Notes under the pieces: generated by a model
The model's input: only the letters and a program-made list of their open reading frames with translations
What the model was told of the DNA's origin: nothing
Database searches by the model: none
Source: Desulfovibrionaceae bacterium
GTDB lineage: Bacteria > Desulfobacterota > Desulfovibrionia > Desulfovibrionales > Desulfovibrionaceae
NCBI GenBank assembly: GCA_017454105.1
Contig: JAFTDR010000092.1
Location: forward strand, 1-49,174
DNA: 49,174 nucleotides
Direction of reading: 5' to 3'
In this document: positions 9,471 to 20,800 of the stretch, piece by piece
How the letters are laid out: the number at the start of each line of letters is the position of its first letter
Numbering within the stretch: position 1 is the first letter of the stretch
Translations under genes and position numbers: made by a program

Positions 9471-12400
9471 TTGTCACAGACAACGATCCATCCCCCGCAC
9501 TTTTTCTCTCTTACAGACAACATACGGGATAAGGCCGCACGCAATCCGCAAACCGAGGCGCTGCACTTTCTCCCTGACGGAAAACCTGAACACGCGCAGA
9601 TCTGGACGTACGCGGATCTCGACAAACGTGCCAGAACCATAGCGCGGGCGATTCAGGAAAAAAACGGTGAGGGACACCCCGTACTTTTGATGCTCCCGCC
9701 TGGACTAGAGTTCATCGGCTCCTTTTTTGGGTGTTTGTACGCAAAAGCCATAGCCGTTCCGATGACACCTCCCGGTTTAGCGCGCATGGCGCGGACCTTT
9801 CAGCGACTTGCACGCATTGTCGATGATTCTGGGGCTGAAATCATCATAACGACCACAAAGCTCAAAGCCGCGATTGACGAAATCACCGAGCGCATCCACG
9901 TAAACACCAAGCTTTCCCTGGTACTCGAAGACGAACTCGACCCAGGTCTTGCAACAAAGTGGGTTGCGCCACAGTTTGACCCCGAAGATCCAGGCTGGCT
10001 GCAATACACCTCAGGGTCCACAAGTGATCCCAAGGGCGTGATCGTCACCCACGGCAATATCATGGCCAATCTTAAGAGCATCGTTCTCGGCATGCGCCTT
10101 GTTCCCGGTATCCCGACGGTCAGCTGGCTGCCACCCTTCCATGACATGGGGCTTGTTGGGGGCATTCTAACCCCGCTCTCCTTAGGCGCACTCTGCGTCA
10201 CCATGCCGCCCATGGCCTTTCTGCGCAATCCCGCCTGCTGGTTTACCGCAGTTGCGCACTATAAGGCCCAGTTAACCGGTGGGCCCAACTTTGCCTACGA
10301 CATGGTCTCAAATAGGATGCGCGATGAGCAAATCGCAAGTCTCAATCTCTCCCATCTTGCTGTCTGCTACTGCGGCTCTGAACCCATCCGCGCCCAAACA
10401 GTCGAGCGTTTCCTCGCGCGTTTTGCCAAGGCCAATCTGAAAGAGAGCGCCTTCTACCCCTGCTACGGGCTTGCTGAAAACACGCTCTACACAACCGGTA
10501 CCTGGAATGTCGATGACAAGACCTCGGTCTTTCTGGACAAAAACGCCTACGCAAACAAGCAAATCCAAATTGTACAAAAAGACGATCCCGCAGCCTGGAC
10601 GCTTATCTCAAGCGGCTTGCCAACACAGGACAATGATGTGCGCATTGTTGATCCAAAGACCCTTCGCGAGTGCCAGGACGACACAATAGGCGAGATCTGG
10701 GTTAAGGGCGCCTGCGTGGCTCAAGGCTATTGGAAAAATGCCGAGGCGACAAAGATTTCTCTTAAAGCGACACTTGCAGACACAGAAGAAGGCCCCTTCC
10801 TGCGCACAGGCGACCTCGGCTTTTTCCACAAAGGCCACCTCTTTGTCTCCGGCCGGCGCAAGGAAATGATCATAATTCATGGCCGCAATTTCTTTCCTCA
10901 AGATATCGAGGAAAGCGTTGTGAGCCACATTCCCGATCTGGAACCAAACGGCGCCGCAGCCTTTGGCATTGAGACAGACCAGGGCGAGGGCCTTGTGGTC
11001 GTCTTTGAGTGCAAAACAACCCAGGCTGATTTTGAGACAATCCTTGCCACGATACGCAGCCTGCTTACGGAATGCTTTGACGTCGTCCCAGCGGCCATTG
11101 TCCTCTGCAAACGCCACGGCGTGCCAAAGACCACAAGCGGTAAAATTCAGCAGTCCCTCTGCCGGGAACACTATCTCTCAGGCGAGCTTCCAGTCTTAGC
11201 CAAGTGGGAGAAGACAGCCCTCGCAGAAGACAGCACAGTCTGGGAGAACGCGCCATCCGCAGGGAGTGCGCCAAAAGTCTGGGAGACATGGCTCCTCTCT
11301 GGCCTTGCGCGGCGTCTCGGTCTATCCGTAGAGGATCTTTCTCCGCACACAGCCGTAAGCTCCCTTGGTCTCACCTCCCAAAACGCTGTGCGCCTAAGCA
11401 CTGAACTCGGCACAGCTCTTGGCCGGCACCTTCCTGCGACCCTCTTCTATGAGTGCCGCGATATCGCAGAACTTGCGGATTGCCTCTCTGGGGCACTCCC
11501 CCACGATCATGAAAAGAAAACCGAACGCCTCCTACTGAAAGGAAGCGAAGAACCAACAGAAGAACTCGCAATCGTCGGCATGGCCCTCCGCTTGCCAGGT
11601 GCCGAGACGCCCGAAGAATTTGCCGATCTCCTCTTTGATGGGCGGTCCCAAATCACAGATCCCCCAGCAAACCGCGTCAATACGCGCAAAGGGGGCTATC
11701 TCAAAGATATCGCGGCCTTTGACCCCAATCTTTTTGGCATCTCGGCGCGGGAAGCCGAGGAAATGGATCCCCAGCAAAGACTCCTCTTGCTTGTAAGCTA
11801 TGAAGCCCTTGAACGGGCGGCCATTGCCCCAGATTCCTTAACTGGCAGCGCGACAGGTGTCTTTATCGGCATCTCAACCAATGACTACGAGGAATCCCGT
11901 CTGGCAGGGGATCTCCCGCTCTCAGCCTACGTTGGTACGGGCAATGCGCACGCCATTGCCGCAAACCGCCTATCCTACGTCTATGGCACACATGGCCCAA
12001 GCATGGCCATTGACAGCGCCTGCTCCTCGTCCCTCTTAGCCCTCCATTTGGCCTGCCAGAGTCTGCGCGCAGGTGAATGCGATCGGGCAATTGTCGGCGG
12101 CGTCAATGTCTTAGGCACTGATACAGGCACAGAGATCTTTGATCTCGCAAACCTCATGGCCAAAGACGGGCTCTGCAAGACCTTTTCCGCAGACGCCGAC
12201 GGCTATGTGCGCAGCGAAGGCTGCGTTGTGGTGATCGTTGAGAGTGTGCGGCGCGCCCGTGCTGAAAGGCACCCAATTCTCGCAATCGTGCGGGGCACAG
12301 CCGTAAACCAAGATGGCCACACAAGTGGCCTCACAGCGCCAAGCCGCTCAGCCCAGGCAAAGCTCATTAAGCAAGCGCTTAAAAATGCCAAACTCCTCCC

Positions 12401-15400
12401 GCAGGATATCGATGTCCTCGAAGCCCACGGCACAGGGACACTTCTTGGCGATCCCATTGAGTGGCGCGCAATCAACGATGTCTACGCGCAAAGCCACACA
12501 GAAAAAAATCCCCTGATCATAAGCTCGGTTAAGACCGCAATCGGCCACACAGAGAGCTGCGCAGGTCTTGCGGGCGTATGCAAATGCCTTCTCGCCATGA
12601 AGGCCGGGGCCATTCCCCCGCACCTGCACCTCTCGCGCGTAAATCCTGAAATCGATCAGACGAAAATCCCAGCGGAAATCCCAACAACAACGCGCCCCTG
12701 GCCAAACACAAGTCATCCGAAACGCGCCGGGATAAGCTCCTTTGGCTTTGGCGGCACCAATGTCCACGTCATACTTGAGGAAGCAAAGACCACAAAGACT
12801 TGCGCTTCACAAGAGACCAATGCCTTCTTTCTGCCAATCCAGGCACAATCTGAAGCCCAGGTGCGCCGCCTCGCAAAGGCCTATGCAGCGCATATCGCAA
12901 AAACGCACGACTTCGCCCGCGCCTGCGAGACAGCGGGCAGAGGACGGAGCCACTTCCCATTCCGCGTCGCTGTCTCAAGTCCAGAGGAATTACACAGCCT
13001 TCCTGCGATCGTCCACAATAGCAAGGCTCAGGAAAACCGGGGCTATGTCTTAATAGTCAATGAAAGCCAGACAATCGACCACCCCCTCTTCCGAGAACTG
13101 GTCGAGAGCATTCCAGAAAACACGCTCGCTCTGCCCCTTGTCCAGGGATACGCCCACATCCGCTGGCTTCTGCGCTTGCTCGGCCAACCCCGCGCAATCG
13201 TGACAAACGAGTCCCTCTTCCGCGCGGCACTTCTTGCAACCCCCAAGTGCACAATCCACGACGCACTCGCGGCAGAAATCACTGAAGAGCAGCTTGCAAA
13301 CGCTTGCCCCCCGATTCTGCGTACAGGTACGGACATAGCAAGCCGTTTTCCAAATGACCTCCTCTTTGTCGTAGGGCAAAAGACAGATGTCCCAGAAAAT
13401 GAGCGCACAGTGTACGCTCAAAAGCCAGAGGACTATGCGCGGGCTTTTGCCACCCTTTGGGAACATGGGCTCAATCTGCCCTTTACCAGCCTCTTTGAGG
13501 TGGACGAGACACTCCCGACCTATCCCTTTGACCAGAAGCACTACTGGTTTACCGGTGAAAGCGAGATCCTAAAGAAAGAAAAGGAAGAGAGCGCACAGAC
13601 GGAGACATCCGTCACAATGAGCCAGGAGGAGACCCAAGAGCTTGTCACAACCCTTGTGCGCAGCCTCTTAAAACTCCCAGAGACGGAGAAACTCGACCCA
13701 CAGACCAATCTCATCTCTCTTGGTTTTGACTCTCTTCTCCTCTTAGAACTTGCCAACGCGCTCTCATCGAAGCTTGGCGTACGCGTGCAGGCGCGCACCG
13801 TTCTCACAGAAACAACCATTGCCGCGATAAGCGCGGGCCTCTCGACAGCGAGGCCTACTCCAGAGTCAAAACCCTTCACCCACAATCAGGCTGAGCGCTA
13901 CGAGCCCTTCCCACTCACCGATGTGCAGCATGCCTACTGGCTTGGCAGAAACGCGCAGCTCGTCCTAGGCGGTGTGTCCTGCAGCAATTATCTGGAAGTG
14001 GATGTGGAGGATATCGACCTTGAGCGCTTAGAAGACGCGCTCAATTCTGTGATCGCCCGCCACGACATGCTCCGCGCCCGATTCACGCAAGATGGGGAAC
14101 AGGTCGTTTTGCCAAGCATCCCGCGCTACCACATTGAGCGCGAAGTCTGCCCAAGCGATCCCAAGGAAGAGCAGGCGTATCTTGAGAAAAAACGTGCGGC
14201 CCTCTCCCACGCGGTTCTGCCGGCTGACACCCCGCCTCTTCTCGATATCCGGGCAAGTCTGCGCGCCCATTCTGTGCGACTGCATATCAAAATCGATCTC
14301 TTAGTCTGCGATGCGCTAAGCTTCGGCATCCTCCTTCGGGACTTAACTGACTTCTACGAACACCCGGAGAGCAAAAAAAGTATTCTTCCGATCACCTTCC
14401 GCGACTACGTTCTTGCAAAAGAAAAAGCGCGCAAAGAGGATCAAGACTACTGGCAAGAGAAACTTGCGCATCTGCCCGAAGGAATTGAACTGCCGCTTGC
14501 AAAAAGCCCAGAGAGCATCGGAACCCCCCATTTTGACCGCCTCTCGGCGCGTCTTCCGATGAAGGATTGGGAGAAAATCAAGGAACTTGCCCGCACAATT
14601 GGCGTCACCCCCTCGATCCTTTTGCTCGCCTGCTTTGCCATGACCCTTGCGCGCTTTGCCGCAAAGCCGTCCTTTTGCCTTATGCTCACAACCTTTGACC
14701 GTCCCCCGGTCCATGAGGCCATGCGCGATATCGTAGGCGACTTTACCCAACTTTTGCTCCTTGGGGTCTCTGTCCCGAAAAACGCAAGCCTTGCTGAACA
14801 GGCAAAAGCCCTTGGCCAAACCCTTGCAAGTGACATGCGCCACGCAAGTGTCTCAGGCATCGATGTTTTGCGCATGGCAAATCCCTCTGCAATTGAGGCC
14901 TCGTCGCGCTCAGCTGTTGTGTTCACAAGCGCCCTCCCAGTCACTCGGGAAGACGTCTTTGCCCCCATAACAGGCTACAAGGCGACCCTCGCCCACGCAA
15001 TCTCCCAGACCCCGCAGGTCTGGCTCGATCACCAAATCTACGAGATCCACGGCGACCTCGTCTTCACCTGGGACGTTGTCACAGCACTCTTCCCGCCGCA
15101 TCTCGTAGAGACCATGTTCACCTACTACGCGGACTTTCTGCGCAAACTCAGCAGCGAGCGCGCACTGATAACAAAGCCTCTGCCCCTTGCGGCACTTCCA
15201 AAAGATCAGGCCCGCGTGCGCCAAGCTGTCAATGCGACAGGCGTGGATATCCCGGCAAAAGCTCTCTGGCAGGCCTTTGCCGAATACCCAGGGGATCCTA
15301 ATCGCGCAGTCTGCTTCACAGACGAGAAAACATTGACTGCGCAGGAGCTTTTTTCAGAAGCCAAGGCCCTTGCCGAGACGCTCGTAAAGCACTCTGTTCG

Positions 15401-17888
15401 CCCAGGCGACATTGTCGGCATACTCATGGAAAAAAATGTCCTGCAGGTGGTTGCGGCCTACGGCATCCAGATGGCCGGCGCAAGCTACCTGCCAATCGAC
15501 ATGGCTCTTCCAGAGCAGCGCATACGCTATATGCTGACACATGCACGTGTCACAGTCTGCGTAGTCCAGGAAAAAACACGCGCCCAGGCAGAAGCGCTTG
15601 GCTGCATTGCTCTTCATCCTGGGAGTGCGCCACAAGAGGAGATGCTTCTGCCCAAAGCCGATCCCGCATCGACTGCCTATGTCATCTACACCTCAGGCTC
15701 AACCGGCACACCAAAGGGCGTTGTGCTCACCCACAAGGCAGCCAACAATACCCTTGTCGATATCCGCAAACGCTTTGCCCTTGGCCCAAAGGATCGCGTC
15801 TTAGGCCTCGCCTCTCTCTCCTTTGATCTCTCGGTCTTTGATGTCTTTGGCGTCCTTGGAAGCGGTGGCGCAATCGTCCTGCCCAATCCTGAAGACATCC
15901 AAAATCCCGAGGAACTCTGCCGCAAGATGCGCACCTATGGGGTCACTGTCTGGAACTCTACACCTTCTCTTCTCCAGATGCTCCTCGACTACCTTGAGGA
16001 ACATGAAAAGGACTGCCCACAATCCTTGCGCCTAGTGCTCTTAAGCGGAGACTGGGTCCCGCTCAATCTCCCACAAAGACTTAGGGCTTTCTGGCCAAAT
16101 GCGACCATAGCCGCCCTTGGCGGGGCGACAGAGGCTTCTATATGGTCAAACGTCCAGGTCATCGAGACAGTTGATCCAGAGTGGAAGAGCATACCCTACG
16201 GTAAACCTCTGTCCAACCAGGGCTATTGCGTCTTAGACCAGGATCTTTGCCCCTGCCCAGATTACGTGCCAGGCAATCTCTACATAACAGGCGCAGGCCT
16301 CGCAGAGGGCTATCTCAATGATCCAGAAAAAACGCGGGCGAGCTTTTTTAGGCATCCTGTAACCCAAGAAAAGCTCTACGCCACAGGCGACCTTGGGCGC
16401 TACTGGAGCGACGGGACACTCGAATTTCTCGGCCGCAGGGATAGCCAGGTTAAGATCAACGGCTACCGCATTGAGCTTGAGGAGATCGAAACGGCAATGC
16501 GCCGCTGCGCGACTGTCCAAAACGCGGCTGTCCTCGCAATCAAGGAAGAGGGTGGGGACCGCCTGGTCGGTTTTGTGACCCGCAAAGACCAAAACATGGA
16601 AGAGAGCGAGGCAGAGTACGAAGCCCGCAAAAAGGCCATGCAGGCGGCCGGGATCACGCTTATCGACGCGAACGAGCGTTTGACCTTTAAGCAGGAGGAA
16701 CACAATCTGCGCAAAGGTCTCGCCAAAGCTTGCAGCGTATCTCTCCCTGAAGAGTCGCGCACAGTACACGACTACTCAGCGCGCATCTCCTCCCGCCGTT
16801 TTCTGCAAAAAGCTGTCCCCATGCAAACCTTCTCCGCCTGGATTGCGGGACTTGCCTCTCTGCAGACACCTGCCTGGCCGACTGTCAAGTACCGCTATGC
16901 CTCGGCTGGCTGGACGTACGCTGTGCAGACCTATGTGCTCATCAAAGAAAAACGCATCGAAGGCCTAGAGGCAGGTCTCTACTACTACCAGCCAAAGGAG
17001 CATGTCCTCTATAAGACAGGCGAGCTTCCAAAGGATGTAGACCAGCTCTTCCCAGGCCAAAATGCGGAAATCTTCGAGAGCTGCGCCTACGCGCTCTTCT
17101 TTGTCGCAGAGACAGCGGCCATAACCCCTCTCTACGGCACGCGCGCAAACGACTTTCTGCTCATTGAAGCGGGCGCAATGTGCCACTCATTAGAAGAGCG
17201 GGCCATGACTGTACATCTTGGCTGCTGCCAGATCGGACAAATGGCCTTTGAGAAGCTCTGGGACGGCTTTGGTTTAGGTGCAAGCCACCGCTATCTCCAC
17301 TGCCTCCTTGGCGGCCCAGTCGAGCGCAAACCCTCTTGGGACTTCACGCAGGCCCTTGCGGAATCGATACCCGATAGCGTGGGGAGCGCCGCCCAAGACG
17401 AGAATCTCGCCCATGAACTCGCACAGTGGCTTCCCTCCTACATGGTGCCGACGGTTCTAAAAACCGTGCCCCGCATTCCGCTCACAGCAAATGGCAAGGT
17501 TGACCGCGACAAATTGCGGACACTCTTACATGAGGGCCCCAAGACTGTGCGCGTAGCCCCAGAAAGTCCAATGGAAGAACGCCTGGTCGCAATAATCCAG
17601 GAAATCCTAGGAAAAGAGAGTGTTGGCGTGACGGACACATTCTTTGATCTCGGAGCCAATTCGCTCAAACTCGTCCTCTTCCAGCGCCGCATCAATGAGG
17701 AGAGTCCAAAACGCATCACAATACCGGATATCTTCCGACATCCGACAATCCGCTCCCTCGCAGCCTTCCTGACCCAGGATGAGGCAGAATCCGCCAAGGA
17801 AACGGCGGATGTGCTTCGGCAGGCGAGAGAACGGGCGCAGCGCCGCCGAAAACGCGCCCACCACGAACAGACAGCGAACTCACGGTGA
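9471..17888 (+). CDS. Megasynthase A: FAAL-ACP-KS-[AT relic]-ACP-Cy-A(Ox)-PCP
   Basis: The 2805-residue protein activates a fatty acid and begins chain growth. A fatty acyl-AMP ligase (about 1-590, YTSGSTSDPKG at 179) loads an ACP (Ser636 in GLTS). The KS (about 698-1104) has Cys851, His986 and His1026. An AT-sized space (1107-1364) holds only a shrunken relic with no GHSxG. A second ACP follows (Ser1421 in GFDS). The Cy domain (about 1474-1910) has DLLVCDALS (Asp1609, Asp1614). The A domain (motif at 2073) has code D-L-F-N-L-S-L-I-W, cysteine-like. An FMN-dependent Ox domain (about 2380-2620) is inserted in it, so the thiazoline should be oxidised to thiazole. The PCP has Ser2731. The tail is Arg-rich, probably for docking. 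There is no KR, so the first beta-keto group should persist. I chose TTG 9471 for its ribosome-binding site; TTG 9447 lies before that site. Confidence 0.93.
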   Translation: MSQTTIHPPHFFSLTDNIRDKAARNPQTEALHFLPDGKPEHAQIWTYADLDKRARTIARAIQEKNGEGHPVLLMLPPGLEFIGSFFGCLYAKAIAVPMTPPGLARMARTFQRLARIVDDSGAEIIITTTKLKAAIDEITERIHVNTKLSLVLEDELDPGLATKWVAPQFDPEDPGWLQYTSGSTSDPKGVIVTHGNIMANLKSIVLGMRLVPGIPTVSWLPPFHDMGLVGGILTPLSLGALCVTMPPMAFLRNPACWFTAVAHYKAQLTGGPNFAYDMVSNRMRDEQIASLNLSHLAVCYCGSEPIRAQTVERFLARFAKANLKESAFYPCYGLAENTLYTTGTWNVDDKTSVFLDKNAYANKQIQIVQKDDPAAWTLISSGLPTQDNDVRIVDPKTLRECQDDTIGEIWVKGACVAQGYWKNAEATKISLKATLADTEEGPFLRTGDLGFFHKGHLFVSGRRKEMIIIHGRNFFPQDIEESVVSHIPDLEPNGAAAFGIETDQGEGLVVVFECKTTQADFETILATIRSLLTECFDVVPAAIVLCKRHGVPKTTSGKIQQSLCREHYLSGELPVLAKWEKTALAEDSTVWENAPSAGSAPKVWETWLLSGLARRLGLSVEDLSPHTAVSSLGLTSQNAVRLSTELGTALGRHLPATLFYECRDIAELADCLSGALPHDHEKKTERLLLKGSEEPTEELAIVGMALRLPGAETPEEFADLLFDGRSQITDPPANRVNTRKGGYLKDIAAFDPNLFGISAREAEEMDPQQRLLLLVSYEALERAAIAPDSLTGSATGVFIGISTNDYEESRLAGDLPLSAYVGTGNAHAIAANRLSYVYGTHGPSMAIDSACSSSLLALHLACQSLRAGECDRAIVGGVNVLGTDTGTEIFDLANLMAKDGLCKTFSADADGYVRSEGCVVVIVESVRRARAERHPILAIVRGTAVNQDGHTSGLTAPSRSAQAKLIKQALKNAKLLPQDIDVLEAHGTGTLLGDPIEWRAINDVYAQSHTEKNPLIISSVKTAIGHTESCAGLAGVCKCLLAMKAGAIPPHLHLSRVNPEIDQTKIPAEIPTTTRPWPNTSHPKRAGISSFGFGGTNVHVILEEAKTTKTCASQETNAFFLPIQAQSEAQVRRLAKAYAAHIAKTHDFARACETAGRGRSHFPFRVAVSSPEELHSLPAIVHNSKAQENRGYVLIVNESQTIDHPLFRELVESIPENTLALPLVQGYAHIRWLLRLLGQPRAIVTNESLFRAALLATPKCTIHDALAAEITEEQLANACPPILRTGTDIASRFPNDLLFVVGQKTDVPENERTVYAQKPEDYARAFATLWEHGLNLPFTSLFEVDETLPTYPFDQKHYWFTGESEILKKEKEESAQTETSVTMSQEETQELVTTLVRSLLKLPETEKLDPQTNLISLGFDSLLLLELANALSSKLGVRVQARTVLTETTIAAISAGLSTARPTPESKPFTHNQAERYEPFPLTDVQHAYWLGRNAQLVLGGVSCSNYLEVDVEDIDLERLEDALNSVIARHDMLRARFTQDGEQVVLPSIPRYHIEREVCPSDPKEEQAYLEKKRAALSHAVLPADTPPLLDIRASLRAHSVRLHIKIDLLVCDALSFGILLRDLTDFYEHPESKKSILPITFRDYVLAKEKARKEDQDYWQEKLAHLPEGIELPLAKSPESIGTPHFDRLSARLPMKDWEKIKELARTIGVTPSILLLACFAMTLARFAAKPSFCLMLTTFDRPPVHEAMRDIVGDFTQLLLLGVSVPKNASLAEQAKALGQTLASDMRHASVSGIDVLRMANPSAIEASSRSAVVFTSALPVTREDVFAPITGYKATLAHAISQTPQVWLDHQIYEIHGDLVFTWDVVTALFPPHLVETMFTYYADFLRKLSSERALITKPLPLAALPKDQARVRQAVNATGVDIPAKALWQAFAEYPGDPNRAVCFTDEKTLTAQELFSEAKALAETLVKHSVRPGDIVGILMEKNVLQVVAAYGIQMAGASYLPIDMALPEQRIRYMLTHARVTVCVVQEKTRAQAEALGCIALHPGSAPQEEMLLPKADPASTAYVIYTSGSTGTPKGVVLTHKAANNTLVDIRKRFALGPKDRVLGLASLSFDLSVFDVFGVLGSGGAIVLPNPEDIQNPEELCRKMRTYGVTVWNSTPSLLQMLLDYLEEHEKDCPQSLRLVLLSGDWVPLNLPQRLRAFWPNATIAALGGATEASIWSNVQVIETVDPEWKSIPYGKPLSNQGYCVLDQDLCPCPDYVPGNLYITGAGLAEGYLNDPEKTRASFFRHPVTQEKLYATGDLGRYWSDGTLEFLGRRDSQVKINGYRIELEEIETAMRRCATVQNAAVLAIKEEGGDRLVGFVTRKDQNMEESEAEYEARKKAMQAAGITLIDANERLTFKQEEHNLRKGLAKACSVSLPEESRTVHDYSARISSRRFLQKAVPMQTFSAWIAGLASLQTPAWPTVKYRYASAGWTYAVQTYVLIKEKRIEGLEAGLYYYQPKEHVLYKTGELPKDVDQLFPGQNAEIFESCAYALFFVAETAAITPLYGTRANDFLLIEAGAMCHSLEERAMTVHLGCCQIGQMAFEKLWDGFGLGASHRYLHCLLGGPVERKPSWDFTQALAESIPDSVGSAAQDENLAHELAQWLPSYMVPTVLKTVPRIPLTANGKVDRDKLRTLLHEGPKTVRVAPESPMEERLVAIIQEILGKESVGVTDTFFDLGANSLKLVLFQRRINEESPKRITIPDIFRHPTIRSLAAFLTQDEAESAKETADVLRQARERAQRRRKRAHHEQTANSR

Positions 17889-17893
17889 GACTG

Positions 17894-20800
17894 ATGAATA
17901 CAGAACTGCTTTTTAACGAGGGCATTGCCATCATCGGCATGAGCTGCCGCTTCCCGCAGGCCCCAAATCTTGCCACCTACTGGGACAATCTGTGTGCCGG
18001 ACGGGTTGCTCTCTCTCTGCATGCCCAAAGCCATCCCTTAGGCGACATTGTGCCAAACTTTGTCCCGGCAAGTTACAAAGTCGCAGACATCGACTGCTTT
18101 GACGCGGCCTACTTTGGCTACGCAGGATCCGATGCGGAACGCATCGACCCCCAGCAGCGTTTCTTTCTTGAATGCTCTTGCCACGCTCTCGAAGACGCAG
18201 GCTACCCCCCACGCGGGCAGGCAAAAGAAACTATCGGTGTCTTTGCCGGCGTGCGCATGAGTACCTACTTGTCCAAAGTCTATGCACCAAACATCCCAGA
18301 GGGGCCGTCCCACGCCTTTCATTGCTTAATCGGTAACGACAAGGACTACCTAGCCTCGCGCGTTGCCTACAAATTAAATCTCCACGGCCCGGCCGTCTCT
18401 GTGCAGACAGCCTGCTCAAGCGCGCTCACAAGCGTCCACTTAGCCTGCGAGGCTCTGCGCAACGAAAGCTGCGATATGGCGCTCGCAGGGGCCGTGGCTT
18501 TAGATATCCCGCACGATCCCACAAACCCGGGCTACATCTACCAAGAGGGCATGATCTTCTCGCACGACGGCTATTGCCGTCCCTTTGACGCAAAGGCGAG
18601 CGGCACGGTCTTTTCTGGAGGCTGCGGTGTTGTTCTGCTTAAGCGCTACAAAGACGCAGTCAAAGACCACGATCCGATCTATGCCGTGCTTCTTGGATCC
18701 GCAATCAATAACGACGGCGCAGAGCGCGTGGGCTTTACCGCCCCAGGCGAGCTTGGCCAAACCCAAGTCATCGCCCAGGCCTTAGCCGAGGCGGATATAA
18801 GCGCCCGGGAAATCGGCTATGTCGAAACCCACGGGACAGGCACCCAGCTTGGCGATCCAATCGAATTTTCCGCCCTCTGCACAGTCTTCCGCAACGACAC
18901 AGAGGATAAACAATTCTGCGCCTTGGGCGCTGTTAAGGCAAATATCGGCCATGCGGACGCAGCAGCCGGTATCGCAAGTGTAATTAAAGCCTGCATGGCT
19001 GTTCACACAGGCGTGCTTCCCCCGCATCCCCTCTTCTCAAGCCCAAATCCAGAAATTCACTTAAACGATAGCCCCTTCTACATAAATACCGACCTCCGTC
19101 CCTGGGAGGGGCCACGCATAGCTGGGGTCAGTTCCTTTGGCATCGGGGGGTCAAACGGGCATATCGTCTTAGCCGAACCCCCCAAAAAGCCGGCTGTACA
19201 CAAAAGTGAACCGCCAACCCAGGAACTCTTTGTCCTCTCAGCCAAAAACGAGGACGCGCTCAAAGCCTATGCTGAACGCATGGCACGCGCCATCGAGACG
19301 GAGCCCACTCTCACCCTTCGCGACATCTGCGCAACCTGCATGCTTTCGCGAAGCGACGATCCTGTGCGGATCGCACTTTTTTGCAGAACAAAGGAAGACC
19401 TTGCCGCGCAATTGCGCAAAAAAGATACATTCGCGACAAGTTCAGTCCCAGCATCCAAAGAGCTTGCAGATGCGCGCGAGGCCTATCTTGCAGGGCGCCC
19501 CAATGCCTTAGACGATCTCAAAAAAGCGGCCCTAGAACATGGTTGCGCACGCGTTCATCTCCCAGGCTATCCCTTTGCAAAGACGTCCTTCTGGCCAAAG
19601 AGAGAGAAAAAACCGCTGCCAGCCCACCCTGTCTGGACCGAGCAGCACGCCTTTGCAAACACGTCCCTCTACCTTGGAAGCATACGGCCTGAGACTCTTC
19701 TTCGCCTGCGCGAGCACCGCGTCTTTGACACGCCTATTGCCCCAGGAGCCTTGATCCTAGAGCTTTTGCACGCAGCTCTTGTCTTTGAACACGCAAAACC
19801 CATGAGCCTCTGCGATGTCCGCATTCTCTCCCCCTTGCAGCTCAAAGACACGCAGGAAATTCCCGTTGCTTTGACTATCTCATCCGACAGATCCTGCGCG
19901 CTCTATGCCCAAGGATCTGACTGGATAGAAATCGCTCAAGCACACTATGACGAAGGCACACTCACCGACGAACCAATTCCTGAAAGCCAAGGGACTGAAC
20001 TTCCGCCCAATGAATACTACGCGCGCCTGCGCACCCTTGGCATAGACTATGGCCCAGCCTTCCAGGGGATCACACGTATCCAAAGATCAGATGGTCCAGA
20101 GGGCACGGCATACGGAAAAGCCACAAGTCTTGTCCGCGGCGCGCGCCATGGCTTTGCCTGGGATCCCTGCGTTCTTGATAGCTGCCTCCAAGGCGTGCTT
20201 GCCTTAGCACCACAAGGAGCAGAAAACGCAGAACTCTCTATCCCGGCCGCTTTTGGGCGTGTGACCCTTGCGCCCTGCGCCAAAGGCGCGCTTTCTGTGC
20301 GCACAGAGGTGCATGAGCCCCCGAAAAAGCCAGGGGATGATTTCACAGTCACTGTGACCATTTGGGATAGCGAGCGCTGCATTGGCCGCATTCAGGCTAT
20401 GCGCCTGCACCCTGCAAAACAGGACGAAAGTTCCCTGACATACAGCCTTGACTGGACAGAAATTGCGCTCACAGAGAGTTCGGATGTCCCTCATGCGGCC
20501 AATTTCGTGACATTGAGGCAAACAGCGCTCACAGAACAATTGGGCGCAGCCCCTATATCGGAAAACGATATACCAGAGGACGCGCATATCCTCTTTGACA
20601 CAGAGGGCTTAGAGGCAAAAAGCGCGCTCATGGATCTGCTAACCCTTGCCAAGAAACTCGCAGCGACAAAGCAAAATCGACTCACTGTCATAACCCACAA
20701 TGCCATAGGCCCGCGAAGCCGCATTGTCCCCCCAGGCCAAGGCATGCTCATTGGTCTTGCCCGAGTCATTATGACGGAGCTGCCAAATCTCTCGACAAAC

